Positions 37,101-46,456 of a DNA stretch of 64,000 bases are shown in pieces. The notes beneath the pieces were generated by a model. The model was not told where the DNA came from. It was given only the letters and a program-made list of their open reading frames with translations, and searched no databases. The stretch comes from CAVONB01 sp963697205. Its GTDB lineage: Bacteria; Pseudomonadota; Alphaproteobacteria; Rhizobiales; Hyphomicrobiaceae. Each line of letters opens with the position of its first letter. The stretch's first letter is position 1. The stretch lies in assembly GCA_963697205.1 (NCBI GenBank), contig CAVONB010000009.1:1-64000 (forward strand), written 5' to 3'. Both the position numbers and the translations under genes were made by a program.

Positions 37101-38681
37101 TCAGTTCCCGCTCAGGTATTTGAGCAGCGTGTTTTCATCGGAGCGGGCCTTGTAAGTGAGACCCTTGCGCGCGGCCCACGTGCTCACCTGGTAGTGCAGC
37201 GGGATGATCGCGACATCCTCGATGGCAATCTCGGTCGCCTTGGCGAGGAGCGCCGCGCGCTTTGGATCGTCGTTGGTCACGAGTGCTTCCTCGGTCAGGC
37301 GGTCGACCTCCGCGTTGGAGTAGCGGCCACGGTTGGTGGCGCCGCGACCCGTTGCTTTGTTGAACGTCATGACGAGCGGCTTGACTGAGCCCGAGGCTTC
37401 GCCTGTGCCGGCACTCCAGCCCACGAGGATGAAGCTGAACTCGGGGCCACCGCCGGGTCCGCCGGTCGACGCGCGCGTGAAGAACGTGGCGGGTGGCAAT
37501 GCCTCGATGGACGTCTCGATGCCGATGCGGGAGAGCATCTGCGCCACCGCTTCGGCGATCTTGATGTCGTTGGTGTATCGGCCGTTGGGCGTGTGCAGCG
37601 TCAACTTGAAACCGTTGGCAAGGCCTGCGTCGGCGAGAAACTTCTTGGCGCCAGCGAGGTCGTAACCCTCTGGCTTCAGCTTGTCGGAGACGCCGAAGTA
37701 GCCTTCGGGCAGGAACTGCGAGGCGGGAAGGGCTGCATTCTCCATCACACGCTCGACAATGGCGGGCCGGTTGAGCGCCTTGGACATTGCCTTCCTGACG
37801 CGCACGTCGCGCAGCGGGTTCTTGATCTCGGCGCCGTCCTTACCCTTCGCAAAGGGTGTCGTCTCCCGCGCATGATCGACGAAGAAGTAGATGACGCGGT
37901 TCGAGGTCGCCTGCGCGATTTGGAGCTTCGGATCGTTCGTCAGGCGCGCGATGTCGGCGGTCGGCACGTCCTCGATGAAGTCGACGTCACCCGCAAGCAG
38001 TGCTGCAACGCGTGTCGGTCCGGACTTGATCAAGCGGAACGTCGCCTTTTGCCAGTCGGGCTTCTTGCCCCAGTAAGCATCGTTGCGGGCGAGCTCGACG
38101 CGGTCGCCCGGCGTGAACTTGACGAGCTTCCAGGCACCCGTACCGACTGCTGCCTTTCCGGAATTGAAGTCAGCGGTCGTGGCGCCTTCGCCATGCTTCT
38201 TCGATACGATCATGATCGTGGCGAGGTCGTTGGCCATGGTCGGGTAGACCGAGCCCGTGCTGAACCGCACAGTGTGGTCATCGACCTTGGTGACCTTCTT
38301 GCCCTTGACTGCGCCGCCGAAGCTCGACGGGCTGTTGGGCACGTTGCCGGCCCGGCCGAAAGTGAAGACGACGTCGTCGGCAGTGAACGGCGTGCCGTCG
38401 TGCCAGGTGACGCCCTTCCTCAGCTTGAACTCCCAGGTCGCATCGTCCACCACCTTCCAACTCTCGGCGAGACCCGGGATCAGACGCTGCTTCTCGTCCA
38501 TCTCGATCAAGCGCTCGTAGATGTGGCTGAGAAAGGCGTTGTTCGGCGTCAGATTATGGTAGTGCGGGTCCATCGATGACGGCTCTGCGGAGAGCGCCAC
38601 CTTGATCTCCTGAGCCGAGGCTCCGGCAGGCATGACCAACATGCCGGCGATTGCCACCAGCGCGCGCATGAAGAACGACAT
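37101..38681 (-). CDS. DppA/OppA-type periplasmic substrate-binding protein
   Basis: A 526-residue SBP family 5 protein. The signal peptide is residues 1-23 (cleavage after GASAQ or just before). EPSSMDPHYHNLTPNNAF, LAESWKVVDDATWEFKLRKGVTWHDG and PFTADDVVFTFGR are the diagnostic N-terminal motifs, and VRKAMSKALNRPAIVERV lies near residue 310. The ATG at 38681 has an AAAGGGAG site; a longer frame to 38741 is not needed. It delivers peptides or similar ligands to the adjacent permease. The divergent carboxypeptidase suggests ligands hydrolysed after import. Confidence 0.92.
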   Translation of the reverse strand: MSFFMRALVAIAGMLVMPAGASAQEIKVALSAEPSSMDPHYHNLTPNNAFLSHIYERLIEMDEKQRLIPGLAESWKVVDDATWEFKLRKGVTWHDGTPFTADDVVFTFGRAGNVPNSPSSFGGAVKGKKVTKVDDHTVRFSTGSVYPTMANDLATIMIVSKKHGEGATTADFNSGKAAVGTGAWKLVKFTPGDRVELARNDAYWGKKPDWQKATFRLIKSGPTRVAALLAGDVDFIEDVPTADIARLTNDPKLQIAQATSNRVIYFFVDHARETTPFAKGKDGAEIKNPLRDVRVRKAMSKALNRPAIVERVMENAALPASQFLPEGYFGVSDKLKPEGYDLAGAKKFLADAGLANGFKLTLHTPNGRYTNDIKIAEAVAQMLSRIGIETSIEALPPATFFTRASTGGPGGGPEFSFILVGWSAGTGEASGSVKPLVMTFNKATGRGATNRGRYSNAEVDRLTEEALVTNDDPKRAALLAKATEIAIEDVAIIPLHYQVSTWAARKGLTYKARSDENTLLKYLSGN

Positions 38682-38785
38682 CGTAGTCTCCCTTTGCGAT
38701 ATCTTCCCTAGAGGCTTGCACGGATCTGGCGTCGCGTGCAATGCATCGCCGTGCCCGGAACGCGGGCAGACCAGGAGACCCCGCC
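38682..38785. promoter_or_regulatory. Divergent promoter region with a 6-bp inverted repeat
   Basis: A 104-bp divergent gap separates the binding-protein and carboxypeptidase genes. Within it TTGCAC (38716-38721) and GTGCAA (38736-38741) are perfect inverted half-sites 14 bp apart. This is a natural location for one regulator to control both directions; no regulator gene is adjacent. Confidence 0.5.
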
Positions 38786-39925
38786 ATGAGCGCGCTCGCA
38801 GGATCGATCGACGTCGAGGCCGTGCTGGCCGACATCGAATGCATGGCCAGCATCGAGAGTCATACGGCCAGCCCCGAAGGGGTTAACCGCATGATGGACC
38901 TGATGATGACGTGGTTCGAGCCGCTCGGGGCCGGGCTCGAGCGGCAGAAAATCGACCCGCGGTTCGGCGATATGGTTCGTGTAGCGACTGACCCGGGGCG
39001 GGCCGGGCCGGGCATTCTCGTCCTGTCGCACCTGGATACGGTTCATCCCTTAGGAACGATTGCGCGTGATCTGCCGATCCGCCGCGACGGCGACCGGCTC
39101 TACGGGCCGGGCGTGTTCGACATGAAGGGCGGTGCGATGCTCGCGATCGCCGCATGGCGCAGCCTCGTCGCGGCCAAGGTCCGCACGCCGCTGCCGGTGA
39201 CGTTTCTGTTCACGCCCGACGAGGAGAACGGGTCGGTCGGCTCGCGCCAGCACATCGAAGCCGCGGCCAGGAACGCCAAGTATGTGCTTGTCACAGAGCC
39301 CAAGCGGCATGGCGGACGCGTGGTGACGGCGCGCAAGGGCACTGGCCGTTTTCAGATCGAGGCGCGCGGCCGCCCGTCTCATGCGGGCGCCAAGCATGAG
39401 GAGGGCCGCAGCGCGATCCGCGCCATTGCGCACGCCATTCTCGAGATCGAGGGTTGGACGGATTATGCGCGCGGTATCACTACCAATGTCGGCATCGTGC
39501 AGGGTGGGACCGGCGTCAACGTGATCCCGGAACATGCGCGCATCAATGCCGATGTGCGCGTCTGCGATCCGCACAGCGCCGCGGAGATGGATCGCAGGTA
39601 TCGCGCGCTCACCTCCAAGGTGGACGGCGTGACGCTGAACGTCGCGGGGGGTATGACACGACCGCCGTGGACGTTCGATGCGACGGCCGAGCAGATTTTC
39701 GGCACGGCGGCGGCGATCGCGGCCGACCTCGGAATCAAGCTCGCGACGGGCCCGCGCACGGGCGGCGGATCGGACGGCAATTTCACAGCGGCGATGGGTA
39801 TCCCGACGCTCGACGGCCTGGGGGTGGACGGAGAGGGCGCGCATACCCTCGACGAGCATCTATTGATCCCGTCGATCGCGCCGGGCGTTCGCCTGCTCCA
39901 GGGTCTGTTCGAGCGGTTGAGTTGA
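38786..39925 (+). CDS. M20-family metallopeptidase (carboxypeptidase G2-like)
   Basis: A 379-residue di-zinc peptidase. SHLDTVHPLG near residue 80 supplies the first His and Asp, GVFDMKGG the bridging Asp, TPDEENGS the catalytic Glu and a ligand, VTEPKRHGGRVV the next region, and GEGAHTLDEH the C-terminal His. GRPSHAGAKHEEGRSAI marks the lid dimerisation domain. There is no signal peptide, so it is cytoplasmic. The ATG at 38786 follows a CCAGGAGA site. Carboxypeptidase G2-like enzymes cleave glutamate or acyl-amino acids, fitting a role on ligands imported by the divergent Dpp system. Confidence 0.92.
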   Translation: MSALAGSIDVEAVLADIECMASIESHTASPEGVNRMMDLMMTWFEPLGAGLERQKIDPRFGDMVRVATDPGRAGPGILVLSHLDTVHPLGTIARDLPIRRDGDRLYGPGVFDMKGGAMLAIAAWRSLVAAKVRTPLPVTFLFTPDEENGSVGSRQHIEAAARNAKYVLVTEPKRHGGRVVTARKGTGRFQIEARGRPSHAGAKHEEGRSAIRAIAHAILEIEGWTDYARGITTNVGIVQGGTGVNVIPEHARINADVRVCDPHSAAEMDRRYRALTSKVDGVTLNVAGGMTRPPWTFDATAEQIFGTAAAIAADLGIKLATGPRTGGGSDGNFTAAMGIPTLDGLGVDGEGAHTLDEHLLIPSIAPGVRLLQGLFERLS

Positions 39926-40337
39926 AGCGTCGAACCACAACGTGGCCAAAGCTCCGCAACGCCCGGGCAATGCCCTGGCTGAAGAGGGGTCGGCGCACTG
40001 ACTTGCCCTCGATCTGGCGGCGTTACGCCGACCGCCTTGCCCAATCCCACATGGCCAGGACCGATATGGCTCCGCCTCAACCAGCAACGGTTGGAAGGTC
40101 AGCGTTTTCCATAACCTGTGTGTCGACCAAACGGCTCGAGCAACCCAGTCCCGTTGCCTTCGGCGCGGCTCATCAAAAGACTGAAATCGGCTCCCTCATT
40201 GAAGGGGGGGCTGTAGCTTTCTGAAGCGCAGTTGATGACTTGGTGCGCTGCAAAAGGCGCAATCTCCCTGGACACGCGGCGCCCTTCCGGAATATCCACT
40301 ATTCGCGGGGCGTTCGTCCCGGCGAGGGGGAGGGGGT
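39926..40337. other. Intergenic region before the Pls cluster
   Basis: About 410 bp without a convincing gene; open frames on both strands are short and compositionally odd. From 40130 to 40240 the sequence is less GC-rich and includes a run of seven G. The promoter of the following operon probably lies here, but no clear -35/-10 pair was found. Confidence 0.4.
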
Positions 40338-42098
40338 ATGCCAATACGTCGGCACTTGGCGGTCGCGGCTGCGTGCGCTGTCGGCCTATTCGCGCTCCAG
40401 GCGGAGGCGCTTGCTGATCAGGATTGGCTGGCCGAACGCTTCGGGGGCGGTGCGGCAAAGCCCCCGCAAGTGGGCAAAAATGCTGATCCGAATCCTCCGG
40501 GCACTGCGCAGGCCAAACCTGAACTTCTCCAACCCAAGCTGCCCCCCTCGTTCGGGAAGTGGCGCTGGAGAATTACCAAGACGTCTTGGTCCGAGACGGA
40601 CGAGAAAGGCTTCGAAGCTTTCATCACAGCGATCGGCGAGAGCGACTGCGGGACGGTCCACGACTGCATAAACTCGCCACAGGCCAATCCAAGATTTCAG
40701 GCTGGCAACCCACCGTATTACCGGTTTTACGCCGACTGTGCCGATCTCCCCTATTTTCTGAGGGCCTACTACGCCTCGCGCAACGGGCTGCCCTACTCTT
40801 TCTCATATCGGTACTCGGCTCATCCTCGCGGCACGCGAAACAAGACGGCGATTACCGGCAACAGGATCACCGAACGCCACGATATCGTGGGGCCCGGTCC
40901 CGACATGCGAATTGCATGGGCCGAGATCGGCCGGTTCGTCTCATCGGAGCATTTTCGCACGCCGGCCCAATACTCGGCCAAATTGCTGCCCGACCATTAT
41001 CCGGTCCAGCTGACGCGCGACAGCATCCGCCCCGGCACCGTGATCTTCGATCCGGATGGCCATCTGGCGATCGTCTATAAGGTTACGGATGACGGCCGCA
41101 TCCATTACATCGACTCCCATCCCGACAACTCCTTGACGCGCGGCGTCTACAATCGGGAGTTCGCACGGGTGGAGCCGGAGATGGGATCCGGCTTCAAGCG
41201 CTTCCGTCCATTCGTGCTGAAAGGCGCCAGACGGGCCGCCGACGGCACGCTGATCGGCGGCAAGATCGTCCACAAAACCGACAAGGAACTCTCCGACTGG
41301 TCCCTCGAGCAGTTCTACGGCAACGAGCCGACACGGCCGGGCAAGTGGAGCGAAGGCAAGTTCGTCCTCAACGGCAAGACATACGATTACTACGATTACC
41401 TGCGGTTCAAGCTCGCCTATGCCGGCTTCAAGTACAAGCCGGTCGATGAGGCCCGCGAGGCAATTCGCGGGATTTGCCAAGATCTGCGCTACCGGGTCGA
41501 CATGGTTCAGATCGCGGTCAAGGCGGGTATCCATCGTCGTCCTCAGCCAAACAAGCTGCCCGACAACATCTATGCGACAAAGGGCGACTGGGAGACCTAC
41601 TCGACGCCCTCGCGAGATGCTCGGCTGAAGACCTCGTTCGAGGAGCTGCGCGACGAAATCGCACGCTTCATAGATCTCCACAAGAGCGGCAGCGATCTTC
41701 TGAGCTACGACGGCACCAGCCTTCGCGACGATCTGGCAAAGGTCTACCGGCAGGAGACCGCGGCGTGCGCGATCACCTACCTAAGGTCCGATGGGTCGGC
41801 AAAAACGCTGTCCTACCACGAGGTCGAGAAGCGGCTCTTCGACCTTTCCTTCGACCCGCATCACTGTCCGGAACTGAGATGGGGAGCGCGCAGCTCCGAA
41901 GAGCTGGCCACCTGTCCGGACGATGCCAACAAGCGGGCCTGGTACACCGCGCAGGACCGCTTGCGCAATCAGGTCACCCGCACATACGGGGAGCCGATGG
42001 GCTGGACGCTTGGCCAGCTTCGTAACCCAAAGCTCGACATCGGCATCGCAGAAGTCCCAGATGTGAATGTGCTGGCCGCCTTGGGTGCGAGTGACTGA
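40338..42098 (+). CDS. Secreted protein of unknown function with a possible papain/NlpC-like Cys-His-Asp site
   Basis: A 586-residue exported protein I do not recognise. Residues 1-26 are a signal peptide ending QAEALA. A linker rich in Pro follows (residues 40-75). A candidate cysteine-peptidase core is visible: Cys134 in YADCADLPYFLRAYYA at the start of a helix, then SIRPGTVIFDPDGHLAIVYKV with His242, and HYIDSHPDN with Asp259. This order and the PGT-x-GH-A-I-V pattern resemble NlpC/P60 or CHAP-like folds. The C-terminal 300 residues are charged, with several Cys and Tyr. It lies 283 bp upstream of the peptide synthetase on the same strand and could hydrolyse, release or attach its product outside the membrane. 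Confidence 0.62.
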   Translation: MPIRRHLAVAAACAVGLFALQAEALADQDWLAERFGGGAAKPPQVGKNADPNPPGTAQAKPELLQPKLPPSFGKWRWRITKTSWSETDEKGFEAFITAIGESDCGTVHDCINSPQANPRFQAGNPPYYRFYADCADLPYFLRAYYASRNGLPYSFSYRYSAHPRGTRNKTAITGNRITERHDIVGPGPDMRIAWAEIGRFVSSEHFRTPAQYSAKLLPDHYPVQLTRDSIRPGTVIFDPDGHLAIVYKVTDDGRIHYIDSHPDNSLTRGVYNREFARVEPEMGSGFKRFRPFVLKGARRAADGTLIGGKIVHKTDKELSDWSLEQFYGNEPTRPGKWSEGKFVLNGKTYDYYDYLRFKLAYAGFKYKPVDEAREAIRGICQDLRYRVDMVQIAVKAGIHRRPQPNKLPDNIYATKGDWETYSTPSRDARLKTSFEELRDEIARFIDLHKSGSDLLSYDGTSLRDDLAKVYRQETAACAITYLRSDGSAKTLSYHEVEKRLFDLSFDPHHCPELRWGARSSEELATCPDDANKRAWYTAQDRLRNQVTRTYGEPMGWTLGQLRNPKLDIGIAEVPDVNVLAALGASD

Positions 42099-42381
42099 CC
42101 AGCGAGCCTCGGCAGATCCACGCTACAGCCATTCTATTGAGCAGGTGCAGCAGCGGCTGGCCAGATTGCAGCGGCGCAACAGATACCGAAAAATCTGACG
42201 TTTCGGCTTGGAATATCGCTTGCCTGCTCACGGAGTATGGCCCGTTCCTATCCTCGGGATTGGTTCGTCGTTTACCAAGCGGATCTCAGGGGTGGGATCT
42301 GCTGTGCCGTGTGGATTATGCATTGGATCGACCGGGGGCATTCCCTACCTTCGGCGGAACCTGGGGAAATGCGCAGCGTCC

Positions 42382-45300
42382 ATGGACCACTCAAGCGCTC
42401 GTCATGCCGGCGCGTTCCTGCGCGGCCGCGATCACCCGGACCTGATCCGCTCCGAAACACTCGTAGACATCTTTCGAGCCACCGCCAGTCGGGCTCCCGA
42501 CAAGACCGCGATCGCGTTGATCGGGGGCGGGCAGGCGCTGACCTATTGCGAACTCGAAGCCCGGACCCAGCGGGTGGGACGGGCGCTCGCCGCGCGGGGC
42601 GTGCGCCGCGGCCAGCGCGTCGGCCTGTGGGTGTCGCGCTCGCTCGATTTGCACGTCCTGCTCCTTGGCATTCTCGCAGCGGGCGCCGCCTACGTTCCCT
42701 TCGACGCCGATACACCGGCTGCACGCGTTCTGGACTGTCTCGCTGATTGCGGCGCCAATTGGCTGGTCACCGATTCGGTCGATCCTCTCCCCGCTGAAGA
42801 GCCGCGCATTGTGACCTTGACGCTTGGGCAGTTGCTCGAAAGCGATGATGTTGGAGCCAAACTGGATACGCCACGCCCTGACGACGCCGCCTATGTGATC
42901 TACACATCCGGCTCCACCGGTCGGCCTAAGGGCATCGAGATAACCCACCGCGGCATCTGTCATTATCTGCGGGCCGGCAACGCCGTGCTCGGCATCGACG
43001 CAAGCGACGTCGTTCTGCAGCAGGCATCCGTCGCATTCGACTTGTCGCTCGAGGAAATCTTCGTTCCTTACCTCGTTGGTGCGACGCTGAAGGTTGCCCC
43101 TCCCAATTTTCTTCAACGCACGGACCGGCTGGCCGACGTGCTCGAGACGGAGGGTATCACGGTCGTCGACACGGTCCCCACGCTGCTGTCGTTGCTGGAG
43201 CGGGACCCAGCGAGCGTCAGGCTGATCATCCTCGGCGGTGAAGCGTGCCCGGCGCCGCTCGCAGAGCGTTTCGCGCGCAGCGGACGGCGGATCGTCAACA
43301 CCTATGGGCCGACGGAGGCCACGGTCGTCGCGACGACCTGCGAATTGCGCCCAGGTGAACCGGTCACGATTGGTACTCCGATTGCCAATACGGTCGTCTG
43401 CGTCGTCGATGAGGAGATGCGTCCTGTCGCGCCCGGCGACGTCGGAGAGCTGCTGATCGGTGGTCCGGGCGTGGCGTCGGGATACATCGGCCTTCCCGAG
43501 CTCACGGCACAGAAGTTCATCAACAACCCGTTCGAGGAGGAGGCCGATCGACACCCCGTGCTTTACCGCTCGGGCGATGCCGTTCGCATCAATTCCGAAG
43601 GCATGCTCGAATTCCACGGTCGCATCGACTCGCAGGTCAAGATCCGCGGCTATCGCATCGAGCTGGGGGAGATCGAGTCCGCCTTGTCGGACCAGCCCGA
43701 GGTCGAGGTGGCAGCCGTGGTCGTCCACAAGCAGCCGGTGGTCGGCGACATGCTGGTTGCGTATGTCGTGGCCGGCATTGCGTTCGATCTCGATAAAACG
43801 CGGGCGTTGCTCGCCGAGCGTCTGCCGGCCTACATGCTGCCGCAGCATTGGCGCATGCGCGCTGAACTGCCGCGATTGCCCTCCGGCAAGATCGATCGCA
43901 ACAGTCTAGCCGCCGAGCCGATCGAAATCCGCACTTCGCGTGATCAACAGGAAAGCCCGTCGACGCTCACCGAGGGCGTGCTGCTCAAGGCGGCGCAAGA
44001 CGTACTCGGGCAGCCGGTGATCGACCTCGACGCAGATTTCTTCGAGGATCTCAGTGGACATTCGCTGCTCGCGGCGAATTTCGTATCTGAGGTCCGCAAA
44101 ACAACAGCGCTCGCTGGAATCGCGTTGCAGGACGTTTACGGCGAGCGCACCCTTCGTAAGATCGCAGCGGCGCTCGATGCGCGGACGCACGGCTCGTCAA
44201 TTCCTCATCAGGATCTGTCTTTCGAACCGCCGCCGTTTCGCCGCCGCTTCATCTGCGGGCTGGCGCAGGCTGCCGCACTGCCTTTCATCATAGCGATCGT
44301 CACGCTGCAGTGGATGGGCCTTCTGCTCTCGTCGATCTACTTGATCCGCGCAGAAACCCCGCTCTGGAAGGAAGTCGTGATCCTGTGCGGAATTTTCGCT
44401 GGTCTGAACCTCGGCTCGAAGCTTCTGGTGGTGGCACTCAAGTGGCTCGTCATCGGACGCACGAAGCCCGGTGTCTACCCGCTCTGGGGAGCCTACTATT
44501 ACCGCATCTGGCTTATGCAGCGGATCGTGCACCTGACCGGGCACAAGTTCCTTCAGGGTACACCTCTGATGCGGATCTACCTGCGCGCGTTGGGTGCCAA
44601 AGTCGGACGCGACGCGATCATTCACGAGTTCGAGGAGGGCGCCATCGACCTGATCTCGATCGGCGCTCGGGTATCGACAGGGCAGAAGGTGCGCTTTGCG
44701 AATGTGGAGGTGATCGGCAACGAGGTGCATGTCGGTTGCACATCGATCGGCGACGACGCGGTTATCGGAAACGCCTGCGTTCTGGAGGGCGACGTCGTGA
44801 TAGGCGCCGGCGCGGAGATTGCCGATCTCACCTCTATTCCGGCCGGGATGCGCGTGGGCAGTCACGAGCGCTGGGACGGTGCACCCGGACGATACGTCGG
44901 CCATGTGCAGCCGCACGGGCTGCCGCCGCATCCGGAAGCCGGATCACTGCTGCGCGCGTGGCATGTCGTGCGCTACTTCGTGACGTATAACCTCGCCATG
45001 ATGATCGGGCTGTTGCCCATCTTCCCCGCGTTCTACATCCTGACCGAGCTCGACGATTTCACATTCGGCGACCGGGATCACGTCGTGCCCTGGGAGTGGG
45101 TGTTCGTGCTCGCATGGCCTGCAGCCATGATTTTGATCCTCAGCTCGATCCTGCTGATCGTCGTGATGCGTTGGGCTCTTCTTCCTGTCGTTCGCCCAGG
45201 CACCCACTCGATTTTTTCCGGGTTCTATTTCCGTAAGTGGGTGATGAGCCTGGCTACGGAGACTGTGCTCGAGACGCTCAACTCCCTTTATGCCACGCTG

Positions 45301-46434
45301 TTCATGCGCAACTGGTACCGGCTGATGGGGACGAAGATCGGGCGTGGTACGGAGATATCCTCGAATTTTGCGGGCCGCTACGATCTCATCGAGCTTGGCG
45401 AGGACAATTTCCTCGGCGATGAGGCAATCTTTGGCGATGAGGACGTTCGTGGCGGCTGGATGACGCTGGATCGCGTGAAGACTGGCAATCTTTGCTTTTT
45501 TGGGAACTTATCGGTTGTCGCCAAGGGGGCCCAAATCGATGATGGAGCCCTGATCGGCGTGAAGTCGAAACTTCCCGAGAGCGGCAGGGTTGGTGCGAAT
45601 GAGACCTGGTTCGGCAGTCCGCCGATCGAGATCCCGAACCGCCAGCGTGTGGTTCTCGGCAACAGTCTGACGTACCGTCCACCGTTGAGGATGCGCGCGC
45701 TGCGGACCGGTTTCGAGGCGCTGCATACCTCCCTGCCGACCGCTGTCCTGATCACGCTTGCCTACGTTTCTGCCGACGTCATGGAGTTCCCCATCGACGC
45801 GGGCGACTGGGGCATGGCTATCGCGATCTTCTTCGTCGCCGGCTTGCTCGTTTCGCTCGCGATGGTCCTGGTGTCGGTTGGCTTCAAGTGGCTCCTCATG
45901 GGCGCCTATCGTCCAACCGTGCGGCCGATGTGGTCGTGGTGGGCGATGCGTACCGAGGCCGTCGCCGTGCTCTATGGCGGCTTGTCGAGTAAAGTGATGC
46001 TCGACTATCTGAGGGGCACGCCATTCCTACCGATGATGCTCCGCCTTTACGGTACCAAGATCGGCAAGGGAACCTATCTGAACAGCCCGGATCTGACCGA
46101 GTTTGATTGTGTCGAGATCGGTGATTTCGCGGTCGTCAACATGCTTGCCAGTCCGCAAACCCATCTCTACGAGGACCGCGTCATGAAGGTCGGACGCATC
46201 AAGATTGGTCGTGGCGTTACGATCGGAACCGCAGCGATCGTCCTGTACGACAGCGAGATCGGCGATTTTGCTCGGTTATCTCCACTGACCGTCGTGATGA
46301 AGGGGGAGAGCATCCCACCGCACACAGTGTGGACCGGCGCGCCGGCACGAAGGGTCGTTGAGGAGACGCCATCAATCCTGGACGAGAGTGTTCCGGAACC
46401 CGGCAACGCCCAACTGGCAGCGGCTGTCGCGTAA
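42382..46434 (+). CDS. Pls/PosA-type nonribosomal peptide synthetase (A-PCP-TM/LbH)
   Basis: A 1350-residue single-module synthetase with the layout of epsilon-poly-lysine synthetase. Adenylation domain, about residues 25-520: IYTSGSTGRPKG (A3, near 173), QASVAFDLSLEE (A4, near 215), VNTYGPTEATVV (A5, near 307), YRSGDAVR (A7), LPSGKIDRN (A10, Lys). Carrier domain near 560: FFEDLSGHSLLAANF with the pantetheine Ser. Then six predicted helices in three pairs (near 630-690, 870-945, 1115-1175) separate three left-handed beta-helix acyltransferase-like repeats (about 740-840, 980-1085, 1215-1320). There is no thioesterase or canonical condensation domain. My alignment to PheA gives a pocket code of about D-L-E-T-I-G-T-V-V-K, with an acidic residue at position 239, suggesting a basic amino acid such as lysine. 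An ATG at 42382 is preferred; the frame is open from 42208. Confidence 0.9.
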   Translation: MDHSSARHAGAFLRGRDHPDLIRSETLVDIFRATASRAPDKTAIALIGGGQALTYCELEARTQRVGRALAARGVRRGQRVGLWVSRSLDLHVLLLGILAAGAAYVPFDADTPAARVLDCLADCGANWLVTDSVDPLPAEEPRIVTLTLGQLLESDDVGAKLDTPRPDDAAYVIYTSGSTGRPKGIEITHRGICHYLRAGNAVLGIDASDVVLQQASVAFDLSLEEIFVPYLVGATLKVAPPNFLQRTDRLADVLETEGITVVDTVPTLLSLLERDPASVRLIILGGEACPAPLAERFARSGRRIVNTYGPTEATVVATTCELRPGEPVTIGTPIANTVVCVVDEEMRPVAPGDVGELLIGGPGVASGYIGLPELTAQKFINNPFEEEADRHPVLYRSGDAVRINSEGMLEFHGRIDSQVKIRGYRIELGEIESALSDQPEVEVAAVVVHKQPVVGDMLVAYVVAGIAFDLDKTRALLAERLPAYMLPQHWRMRAELPRLPSGKIDRNSLAAEPIEIRTSRDQQESPSTLTEGVLLKAAQDVLGQPVIDLDADFFEDLSGHSLLAANFVSEVRKTTALAGIALQDVYGERTLRKIAAALDARTHGSSIPHQDLSFEPPPFRRRFICGLAQAAALPFIIAIVTLQWMGLLLSSIYLIRAETPLWKEVVILCGIFAGLNLGSKLLVVALKWLVIGRTKPGVYPLWGAYYYRIWLMQRIVHLTGHKFLQGTPLMRIYLRALGAKVGRDAIIHEFEEGAIDLISIGARVSTGQKVRFANVEVIGNEVHVGCTSIGDDAVIGNACVLEGDVVIGAGAEIADLTSIPAGMRVGSHERWDGAPGRYVGHVQPHGLPPHPEAGSLLRAWHVVRYFVTYNLAMMIGLLPIFPAFYILTELDDFTFGDRDHVVPWEWVFVLAWPAAMILILSSILLIVVMRWALLPVVRPGTHSIFSGFYFRKWVMSLATETVLETLNSLYATLFMRNWYRLMGTKIGRGTEISSNFAGRYDLIELGEDNFLGDEAIFGDEDVRGGWMTLDRVKTGNLCFFGNLSVVAKGAQIDDGALIGVKSKLPESGRVGANETWFGSPPIEIPNRQRVVLGNSLTYRPPLRMRALRTGFEALHTSLPTAVLITLAYVSADVMEFPIDAGDWGMAIAIFFVAGLLVSLAMVLVSVGFKWLLMGAYRPTVRPMWSWWAMRTEAVAVLYGGLSSKVMLDYLRGTPFLPMMLRLYGTKIGKGTYLNSPDLTEFDCVEIGDFAVVNMLASPQTHLYEDRVMKVGRIKIGRGVTIGTAAIVLYDSEIGDFARLSPLTVVMKGESIPPHTVWTGAPARRVVEETPSILDESVPEPGNAQLAAAVA

Positions 46435-46456
46435 TTCTGATTAGTGGGTTTCTGCG

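Noticed and set aside
42186..42206. CCGAAA/TTTCGG hairpin before the synthetase as a terminator
   Set aside because: Only six base pairs with a nine-base loop and no T-run.
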